A stretch of 62,487 bases of DNA from Hyphomicrobiales bacterium. Its GTDB lineage: Bacteria > Pseudomonadota > Alphaproteobacteria > Rhizobiales > Rhizobiaceae. The translations under genes were made by a program, and so were the position numbers. The notes beneath the pieces were generated by a model. It made no database searches. It was given only the letters and a program-made list of their open reading frames with translations, and had not been told where the DNA came from. Positions 55,898-62,487 of the stretch are shown here, in pieces; position 1 is the stretch's first letter; the number at the start of each line of letters is the position of its first letter. The stretch is from the NCBI GenBank assembly GCA_024225445.1, contig JAAEMP010000135.1, forward strand, positions 1 through 62,487, written 5' to 3'.

Positions 55898-57001
55898 ATG
55901 GGATTTAAATGTGGAATTGTCGGGTTGCCCAATGTTGGTAAATCCACCTTGTTTAATGCCTTGACAAAAACAGCCTCGGCCCAGGCCGCCAATTATCCAT
56001 TCTGCACCATCGATCCCAATACCGGGGATGTTGCGGTTCCCGATGAACGGCTGGAAAAAATTGCCGCCATTGCCGGATCAAAACAAATTCTGCCAACAAG
56101 AATATCTTTTGTCGATATTGCGGGTCTGGTGCGAGGCGCTTCGAAAGGTGAAGGCCTTGGCAACCAGTTTCTGGCAAATATTCGTGAAGTCGATGCCATT
56201 GTTCATGTATTGAGATGCTTTGAGGATGACGACATCACCCATGTAGAGGGAAAAATTGATCCGGTCTCTGATGCCCAGACCATTGAGACAGAGCTTATGC
56301 TTGCCGATTTGGAAAGTCTTGAACGCCGAACCGATCAGACACGCAAAAAGGCAACGTCAAAAGACAAGGATGCCCAAATCGTTCTTCCCGTCATGGAAGC
56401 GGCTCTTGATCTGCTGCAAAACGGTGAACCGGTCCGCGCCTTGTTGAAAGATATCGCCGCCGAAGATCTGGCGATTCTACAAGGATTAAACCTCCTCACA
56501 TCAAAACCGGTATTGTATGTATGCAATGTGGCTGAATCAGACGCCGCGGATGGTAATGATTTCTCCAAAGCCGTCGATATAATGGCCGCAAGCGAGGGTG
56601 CTGGAACTGTAGTGATTTCTGCTGCCATAGAAGAAGAAATTGCCCAGCTTCCTGAAGACGAGCAACCAGATTATCTGGAGATGAACGGGCTGGATGAATC
56701 CGGTCTCGACCGGCTGATCCGTGCCGGATATCAACTGCTGAAGCTCATCACCTTTTTCACCGCCGGTCCCAAGGAAACACGAGCCTGGACCGTTTCCGTT
56801 GGCACCAGGGCCCCTCAGGCCGCCGGCGTAATCCATACCGATTTTGAACGCGGGTTCATTCGTGCCCAAACCATTGCTTATAACGATTATATCTCCCTGG
56901 GCGGCGAAAATGCGGCAAAAGAAGCTGGCAAAGCACGTGATGAGGGTAAGGAATACGTGGTAAAGGATGGCGATGTGATGTTGTTCAAATTCAACACCTG
57001 A
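55898..57001 (+). CDS. ychF: Redox-regulated ATPase YchF (OLA1 family)
   Basis: 367 aa. G domain with P-loop GLPNVGKSTLFNALT (residues 8-22), G3 DIAGLVRGASKGEGLGNQFL and NVAE in place of NKxD, which gives ATP preference. C-terminal TGS domain with TFFTAGPKETRAWTV and a coiled-coil insert near LADLESLERRTDQTRKKA. Binds ribosomes; acts as a negative regulator of oxidative-stress response in E. coli. End of the conserved block. Confidence 0.95.
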   Translation: MGFKCGIVGLPNVGKSTLFNALTKTASAQAANYPFCTIDPNTGDVAVPDERLEKIAAIAGSKQILPTRISFVDIAGLVRGASKGEGLGNQFLANIREVDAIVHVLRCFEDDDITHVEGKIDPVSDAQTIETELMLADLESLERRTDQTRKKATSKDKDAQIVLPVMEAALDLLQNGEPVRALLKDIAAEDLAILQGLNLLTSKPVLYVCNVAESDAADGNDFSKAVDIMAASEGAGTVVISAAIEEEIAQLPEDEQPDYLEMNGLDESGLDRLIRAGYQLLKLITFFTAGPKETRAWTVSVGTRAPQAAGVIHTDFERGFIRAQTIAYNDYISLGGENAAKEAGKARDEGKEYVVKDGDVMLFKFNT

Positions 57002-57068
57002 TCAAGGCCCGAAGAATCTTTGCTTTCCCTGATCATCTCCAGGGATGACTATCAACAAGTTCTATGTT

Positions 57069-57218
57069 GTATAGCAGAATACCTTCAAAATGATCATGCA
57101 ATCAGGAGCCAAAAGCGACCGGCGCCGGTGAACCGCTCTCGCGGAGGCCGGGCGTAAGCCCGAATAGCCGTGAGCAAAAAAAATCAGACTGAATAAAAAT
57201 AAAGGTGTTCTGCCATAT
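57069..57218. mobile_element. MITE-like element A, copy 2
   Basis: 150 bp. Same inverted-repeat ends as copy 1 (TATAGCAGAATACCT at the left; AGGTGTTCTGCCATAT at 57203-57218) and nearly the same interior, plus about 20 extra bases before the right end. Lies in the gap between ychF and the SelA-like gene. Confidence 0.8.
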
Positions 57219-57252
57219 TGTCGGTAATCATCAATTCTCATGAGGCTTGTCC

Positions 57253-58380
57253 ATGAACCTGCAATCAAAATACGCACTGAACAAAATCATCAATGCCCGT
57301 GGCGCATTCACGCCCCTGGGGGTTTCGCGCTCATCTGCCTATGTCGCTGAAATCACCGGTGAGGCATTGAAACATTACTTTGATATCGACGAATTGCAGA
57401 CAAGGGCCGGACAAATTATTGCCAGCCATTGCGGCGCTGAATTTGCCACAATCACCAATTGCGCGTCTGCCGCTATTACACTTTCCATCGCCGCCACAAT
57501 GACCGGCATGGATCATCAGAAAATTGCTAGCCTTCCCGATACCAGTGGCATGAACAGCAAGGTAGTTATTGCTGCCAGCCACAACGTCAATTACGGGCAT
57601 CTAATTGAACAGGACATCCGCCTTGCCGGTTGCACGCCGATATTTGTTGGCGACCACACAGGCTGCACGATCGACCAGATAAATTCTGCGCTGGCCCAAC
57701 CCGGTATCACCGCTATTTTATATGTTGAATCCCGCATGACATCCGGTGAAGTGCCGGTTCTGGAAAATGTTGTAACCGCCGCTCATGCAAAGAAAATTCC
57801 GATAATCATCGATGGTGCAGCCCAGGATATGCGGATGGGTGAGCTGGTCTCAAGCGGCGCGGACCTGCTGGTGTTCAGCGCGCAAAAATATCTGGCGGCA
57901 CCCACCGCCGGAATTGTCGTCGGTCACAAGTCTATGGTTGAAGCGGTCCATGCCCAGATCTACGGCATTGGACGCCCGATGAAAGCCGCAAAGGAAACCA
58001 TTTTGGGAACCATCGCAGCCATTGAAGAGCGCGGTCAAATGGACATGGATGACTGGTCGAAAATCAAACAACACGAAGCAATCCGGTTTGCTGAAGAACT
58101 TGAAAAACTGGAGAACATCAACACCACCCTCGTCAAAGACCCGTCGAAAGGAGAATTCTGGCGCATCGATATGAAAATTGAAGAAAATGCTGCCGGAATT
58201 GGAGCAGCGGAAATAGCTGACAGATTGCAACGCGACAGCCCGGTCATCTTTTGTCTTGATACCAGAAAAGATGAGGGCATTCTCAATTTTGAAGTTCTAA
58301 ATCTGGATATTGAAGATCGCCAGATCATCATCAAGCGAATCGAGCAGATTATGGATCAGGTCAAAAACTCCTGCCAATAA
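57253..58380 (+). CDS. SelA-like PLP-dependent enzyme
   Basis: 375 aa from the ATG at 57253 (TGAGG upstream). Fold-type I PLP enzyme of the SelA/DgaE-like group: NKIINARGAFTPLGVSRSSA at the start, EFATITNCASAAITLSIAAT near 58-77, IIIDGAAQDMRMGELVSSGA, and the PLP lysine K212 in VFSAQKYLAAPTAGIVVG. It is shorter than selenocysteine synthase (about 460 aa) and lacks its N-terminal domain. No selB, selD or tRNA-Sec is nearby, so a role in sugar-acid or amino-acid catabolism (as DgaE) is more likely. Confidence 0.85.
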   Translation: MNLQSKYALNKIINARGAFTPLGVSRSSAYVAEITGEALKHYFDIDELQTRAGQIIASHCGAEFATITNCASAAITLSIAATMTGMDHQKIASLPDTSGMNSKVVIAASHNVNYGHLIEQDIRLAGCTPIFVGDHTGCTIDQINSALAQPGITAILYVESRMTSGEVPVLENVVTAAHAKKIPIIIDGAAQDMRMGELVSSGADLLVFSAQKYLAAPTAGIVVGHKSMVEAVHAQIYGIGRPMKAAKETILGTIAAIEERGQMDMDDWSKIKQHEAIRFAEELEKLENINTTLVKDPSKGEFWRIDMKIEENAAGIGAAEIADRLQRDSPVIFCLDTRKDEGILNFEVLNLDIEDRQIIIKRIEQIMDQVKNSCQ

Positions 58381-58964
58381 CAGCAATAATTAGTCAGCCG
58401 GAATCAACAAGCTCAAAATTGCCTGCTCCAATGTTGCCAGATTGTCACACCCCCTGATCAATTTTGTTATCAGCATTATTCGACCTTGAACAAATTGGCT
58501 CCAGCTTGTATCCATTTACCAGCTTCAACCGGTCAATTGATTCTCAATTGGACTATAGCAAAGGGAGGTGCTGATGAAAAAATTCTATACAAACAACATG
58601 CGCCTCGCAGGATCTGGCAATTGTGTGACTATTCTCACCACTGTGGCAATTTCGCCGCGCCAAATAACTGCCGCCTCAGGTTTTTGCCGGATAGTACTCT
58701 GATAAATATGTAGTTGAGTATCTTTTCCGGCCCTTTCAATCAGCCGGACAAGAACAATGCTATCGATCTCCACACTGCCAATTCAGAAATTTTCAATACC
58801 CCTGGCCACCTCATTTGTGCAGGACACCGCAATATCAATTTTGCTGCCAACTGTTAATCTGCAAAATCTGATGTCTGCAACAGCCACACCAGATTTCCGC
58901 TGGTTTGTTACCCGTCTCGTCTGGCATCTGAGAAACAAACAATATCCAGCAAAGGAAGTTTGAA
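58381..58964. other. Intergenic region before the ABC exporter gene
   Basis: 584 bp. A 42-codon frame at 58574-58702 has a fine ribosome-binding site (GGGAGGTGCTG) and begins MKKFYTNNMRLAG, but shows no family or membrane pattern. The following open frame at 58757-58963 ends two bases before the next ATG and also lacks a family. I see no repeat or RNA gene. Confidence 0.4.
58574..58702 (+). CDS. Possible 42-aa small protein
   Basis: The ATG is preceded at ideal distance by GGGAGGTG. The product has a basic start and a moderately hydrophobic middle (NCVTILTTVAIS) but no recognisable domain. The strong start signal is the only support; it could be a leader peptide or chance. Confidence 0.25.
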   Translation: MKKFYTNNMRLAGSGNCVTILTTVAISPRQITAASGFCRIVL

Positions 58965-60830
58965 ATGTTTTCTTTCTTTGAAAACCTCATCAATCCATTT
59001 CCCGCTGATGCCCCGACAAGGCCACCCAGCCGGTTTTTCGCTTTCTGCTGGCATTATTCAAAAGAGGTCTGGCCCTGGGTAATTGTCATGTCCGTGCTAG
59101 CCGCATTGCTGGCAATCGGCGAAGTGATGATGTTCGCTTTCATGGGTTCAATTGTCGGGTGGCTCACCAATTCCAATCCAGGTGAATTCCTTCCTCTTGA
59201 GGGAATGAAACTGATCTGGATGGGATTGTTGCTGGTTGTTGTGCTGCCTCTGCTGGTATTCTTGCAATCATTGGTAATTCACCAAACCCTGATCGGCAAT
59301 TATCCCTCAATCACGCGCTGGAAAATGCATCGCTACCTGCTTGGGCAAAGCATGAATTTCTTTGCCAATGAGTTTGCTGGCCGCATCGCCACCAAAGTGA
59401 TGCAGACATCATTTTCTGTGCGTGAAGTTGTGATGAAAACAATGGATATTTTTGTCTATGTGCTGGTCTACTTCACCGCCATGGTGGTACTGGTGGCGCA
59501 GGCTGATTTGCGGCTTGTAATTCCGTTATTATTCTGGATTTGCGCTTATTTCGCGCTATTGCGCTATTTCGTGCCCAGACTTGCTATAATTTCCAAACAG
59601 CAGGCCAATTCGCGCTCCATCATGACAGGTCGAATTGTTGACAGTTATACCAATATCACCACGATGAAATTGTTCTCCCACACCAACCGGGAAGCCGGTT
59701 ATGCCCGTCAGGGCATGGATGATTTTCGCCAGAAGGTGAATATCCAGATGCGCCTGCTCACATCGATGAGCACTCTGGTATATCTGAACAATTCAATTGT
59801 CACCTTCTCAGTTACCGCTACAGCCATCTGGCTTTGGCACATATCAGCCATTTCCATCGGTGCCATCGCCATTGGTATAAGCCTGGCATTGCGCCTCAAT
59901 GGCATGTCCCAATGGATCATGTGGGAGGCATCTACCCTGTTTGAACATATCGGCGTTGTCCAGGACGGCATGACCATGATGGCCAGACGTCTGGAAGTAG
60001 TTGATCGGGATAATGCCGGTGATATTCAGGTTCCAAAAGGCGCCATTAATTTCAAGGGCGTGCGTTTCCACTATGGCAAGGACAGTGGTGTTATTGAAAA
60101 TCTGAACCTGGCAATTGCACCGGGGGAGAAAATTGGCCTTGTCGGACATTCAGGTGCCGGGAAAACCACTTTAATCAATGTGTTACTGCGGTTTTATGAT
60201 CTGGAGGCCGGCAAGATTTTGATTGATGGCACCAATATTGCCGATGTCAGACAGGATTCCCTTCGCGCGCAAATTGGCGTGGTCACCCAGGACACCTCCC
60301 TGCTCCACCGTTCCATTCGAGACAATATTGCCTATTCGAGACCGCAAGCCAGCGATGAAGAAGTGATTACCGCAGCAAGACGAGCCAATGCCTGGGAATT
60401 CATCGAGGAACTTGAGGATCAGGAAGGCCGCAAGGGACTGGAGGCCCAGGTGGGTGAACGCGGGGTCAAGCTTTCCGGTGGACAACGCCAGCGCATCGCC
60501 ATTGCCCGCATCTTCCTGAAAGACGCGCCTATTTTAGTCTTGGATGAAGCCACATCAGCGCTCGATTCGGAGGTCGAAGCTGCCATCCAGGAAAACCTGC
60601 TGGCGTTAATGGAAGGAAAAACCGTGATCGCCATTGCCCATCGATTATCGACAATCTCACAACTTGACCGGCTGATTGTCATGGAAAATGGCGCAATTGT
60701 CGAATCAGGCTCCCACGACGATCTGATTACCCAAGGCGGCATCTATGCTAATTTATGGAGCCGGCAATCGGGAGGATTCATCACCCGCCCGGAATCTGCT
60801 GAGACTTCTCTGAAAGGAGCGGCGGAATAA
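58965..60830 (+). CDS. ABC transporter with fused permease and ATPase (exporter type)
   Basis: 621 aa half-transporter; acts as a homodimer in the inner membrane. About six membrane helices in residues 30-330, then the ATPase: Walker A GHSGAGKTT from G394, Q-loop VVTQDTSLLHRSI, signature LSGGQ at 503-507, Walker B LVLDEATSALDSE and switch His in AIAHRLSTI. Related to MsbA/AtmT-like multidrug or lipid exporters. Substrate unknown. AAGGAAG precedes the ATG. This is not the parent of the MsbA-like fragment at 7.4 kb: the corresponding linker differs. Confidence 0.92.
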   Translation: MFSFFENLINPFPADAPTRPPSRFFAFCWHYSKEVWPWVIVMSVLAALLAIGEVMMFAFMGSIVGWLTNSNPGEFLPLEGMKLIWMGLLLVVVLPLLVFLQSLVIHQTLIGNYPSITRWKMHRYLLGQSMNFFANEFAGRIATKVMQTSFSVREVVMKTMDIFVYVLVYFTAMVVLVAQADLRLVIPLLFWICAYFALLRYFVPRLAIISKQQANSRSIMTGRIVDSYTNITTMKLFSHTNREAGYARQGMDDFRQKVNIQMRLLTSMSTLVYLNNSIVTFSVTATAIWLWHISAISIGAIAIGISLALRLNGMSQWIMWEASTLFEHIGVVQDGMTMMARRLEVVDRDNAGDIQVPKGAINFKGVRFHYGKDSGVIENLNLAIAPGEKIGLVGHSGAGKTTLINVLLRFYDLEAGKILIDGTNIADVRQDSLRAQIGVVTQDTSLLHRSIRDNIAYSRPQASDEEVITAARRANAWEFIEELEDQEGRKGLEAQVGERGVKLSGGQRQRIAIARIFLKDAPILVLDEATSALDSEVEAAIQENLLALMEGKTVIAIAHRLSTISQLDRLIVMENGAIVESGSHDDLITQGGIYANLWSRQSGGFITRPESAETSLKGAAE

Positions 60831-60916
60831 AGTTGCGGGGTCAGGTCTTGCTCGGGTTCCAGCATACCCGACGAAGGGAACAGGTGGTAGATTTGCATTA
60901 TCAGTCATGACGCAAT

Positions 60917-62487
60917 CTACCCCTCGCTTTCCTCCCTCATTGCCTCCAGCGCCAGCCATTCATCCTCTTTTTCAACCAGCGCCTTTTCACGCTCGGCCAG
61001 AGCTTTTACCCAGCCATCAAATTTCTTTGGATCTTTGGTATATAAATCAGGCGCCTCAAGTGCATTCTTCAACTTTCCGATTTCAAATTCCAGACGTTCA
61101 ATTTCCTTGGGCAGGATTTTCAGGGCATGGAGTTGGGTAAATGAAAGTTTATCCGGCTGACCCTGGCTTGTCGGTCTCCCCCTGGGACCGGATTGTTCAC
61201 CATTTTTCTTACCCGAATCTGATAAGGTTCTCTTTTCAACCGGTTTTTTTACGGCACTGCGCACACCATGTCCGCGCTGTGCCACCATATCGCTGTATCC
61301 GCCGGCATATTGCTGCCATTTCCCGTCTCCCTCATAGGCAATTACCGTGGTGCAGATCCGGTCCAGAAAATCGCGGTCGTGGCTGACCAGAATTACCGTT
61401 CCTTCATATTCGGCAATTTTCTCCTGCATCAGATCAAGTGTTTCCAGATCCAGATCATTGGTTGGCTCATCCAGAACCAGCAGGTTTGAAGGGTGGCGAA
61501 ACCCGCGCGCCAGCATTAACCGGCTTCGTTCACCACCCGAAAGTACTCTTAACGGCGTTCCCGCCTGTTCGGGTAAAAACAGGAAATCTCTCATGTAAGT
61601 GTATACATGCTTTTGTTCTTCCCCAATGGCCACCATTTCACCCGTGCCATCAGTCATCGCATCTTTGAGGGTCCATTGCGGATCCAGCATTTCGCGTTTC
61701 TGATCGATCAACAACAAATCCAGTTTGACACCCAGTTTCACCTTGCCGCTGTCGGTAGCCAGTTTACCGGTAATCAGGTTAACCAGGGTGGTTTTACCGC
61801 AACCATTAGGTCCAATGAGACCCAGCCGGTCTCCACGCTGGATAATGGCTGACAGGTCGCGCACAATCTGTTTATCGCCAAAACTCTTGCAAATATTGTG
61901 CAGTTTTGCCACCAGTTTGCCGGAAACCTCACCCTCACTCATGGTGATATTTACGCCCGCTGCTATCTTCTTGTGATTGATTTTCTGATATTTGAGATCG
62001 CCAAGTTCCCGCAACCGCCGTACGTTTCTTTTTCGCCGACCCGATACACCGTGGGTTATCCAGTGTTCTTCCCGTGCTATTTTTCGCCCCAGTTTGTGGC
62101 GCTGCGTCTGTTCTTCCTCCAGCAGATTATCCCGCCAGTCTTCAAATTCACCAAAACCGCGATTCAACATCCGCGAACGACCGCGATCCATCCACAGGGT
62201 CTTGCGTGACAGGGAACTTAAAAACCGTCTGTCATGAGAAACCAGCACCAATGCCGATTTGCACCTCCTGAGCCAGCCTTCCAGCCATTCTATGGCAGGC
62301 AGGTCGAGATGGTTGGTTGGTTCATCCAGCAACAATATGTCCGGTTCAGGAGCCAGCGAACGCACCAGCGCAGCTCTCCTTGCTTCACCACCGGACAAGG
62401 ATGAAATTTTCTCCGTTCCATTCAATCCCAGATCGCCAAGGAGCAAACTTGCCAGATGCGCATCATCTCCGGGAGCCAGTCCATCCA
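60917..62487 (-). CDS. ABC-F ATPase, Uup type (partial, runs off right edge)
   Basis: 523 residues visible; the frame continues past the right edge, so the start and first Walker A are missing. Present: first signature SSLSGGEARRAALVRSLAP with Walker B LLLDEPTNHLD, the linker, the complete second ATPase with GLIGPNGCGKTTLVNLI, signature LSGGERSRLMLARGF and LVLDEPTNDLD, and a C-terminal coiled-coil (EIERLEFEIGKLKNALEAP onward) that marks Uup. Soluble, ribosome- or DNA-branch-associated family. Convergent with the ABC exporter gene. Confidence 0.92.
   Translation of the reverse strand, partial: DGLAPGDDAHLASLLLGDLGLNGTEKISSLSGGEARRAALVRSLAPEPDILLLDEPTNHLDLPAIEWLEGWLRRCKSALVLVSHDRRFLSSLSRKTLWMDRGRSRMLNRGFGEFEDWRDNLLEEEQTQRHKLGRKIAREEHWITHGVSGRRKRNVRRLRELGDLKYQKINHKKIAAGVNITMSEGEVSGKLVAKLHNICKSFGDKQIVRDLSAIIQRGDRLGLIGPNGCGKTTLVNLITGKLATDSGKVKLGVKLDLLLIDQKREMLDPQWTLKDAMTDGTGEMVAIGEEQKHVYTYMRDFLFLPEQAGTPLRVLSGGERSRLMLARGFRHPSNLLVLDEPTNDLDLETLDLMQEKIAEYEGTVILVSHDRDFLDRICTTVIAYEGDGKWQQYAGGYSDMVAQRGHGVRSAVKKPVEKRTLSDSGKKNGEQSGPRGRPTSQGQPDKLSFTQLHALKILPKEIERLEFEIGKLKNALEAPDLYTKDPKKFDGWVKALAEREKALVEKEDEWLALEAMREESEG

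Noticed and set aside
58757-58963. 68-codon frame ending just before the ABC exporter gene
   Set aside because: Residue pattern is not protein-like and there is no start signal.
60836-60916. GGGTCAGG sequence resembling the end of MITE B
   Set aside because: Only the first eight bases match and there is no inverted partner.

Overview
This window looks like a chromosomal segment of an alphaproteobacterium of the order Hyphomicrobiales (Rhizobiales), probably marine or marine-derived and of moderate to low G+C. The evidence is family-level and local gene order: trxB next to an LsrB/VtlR-type LysR regulator, a rhizobial LpcC-type core mannosyltransferase, a BA14K-family protein, UvrB with long extensions, ilvE divergent from a petP/petR-like pair, the lgt-midA-pgeF and prs-rplY-pth-ychF blocks, and the class GN sortase/target pair known mainly from marine proteobacteria. 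No species can be named from the sequence. No rRNA, tRNA, CRISPR array or intact transposase was found.

Layout. (1) 1-13.2 kb is a surface-polysaccharide/LPS island. It holds an rfbF-rfbG-epimerase-methyltransferase cassette for a branched deoxysugar, a GT2-like transferase, lpcC, a sulfotransferase, and two GT25 plus two GT4 genes partly made by duplication. It is littered with decay: a frameshifted methyltransferase, an MsbA-like fragment, a second lpcC 3' end, and two MITE-like elements. (2) 13.3-16.1 kb carries trxB and lsrB, followed on the opposite strand by a strong candidate AbcR-type small RNA with its own promoter and terminator. (3) 16.2-21.7 kb is a periplasmic redox block on the minus strand: MsrP-like molybdoenzyme, PAS histidine kinase, FixJ-type regulator, diheme cytochrome c, and a NapC/NirT tetraheme cytochrome. 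(4) 23.2-26.4 kb is a three-gene, G+C-richer catabolic operon: M20 amidohydrolase, creatinase-like M24 protein, and EutA/maleate-isomerase-like protein. (5) 26.4-36.4 kb has an aspartate aminotransferase, the sortase and its LPxTA substrate, a PH-domain membrane protein, a 55-residue membrane protein, BA14K, an EamA transporter and a DUF4139 protein. (6) 36.9-57 kb is mostly conserved housekeeping: uvrB, cspA, MBL hydrolase, ilvE, petP/petR plus kinase, csaA, proC, ybjN, ubiK-like, lgt, midA, pgeF, an M24-like protein, a lipoprotein, prs, rplY, pth and ychF. (7) 57.2-62.5 kb has a SelA-like PLP enzyme, an ABC exporter and an Uup-type ABC-F protein cut by the right edge.

How the parts relate. 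Region 1 makes and assembles cell-surface glycan. Region 2 is a redox/envelope regulator beside what looks like the small RNA that such regulators are known to control. Region 3 probably forms one regulated periplasmic electron-transfer unit, with no MsrQ partner visible. At least three families of non-coding repeats with terminal inverted repeats are present; one ends right at the prs ribosome-binding region.
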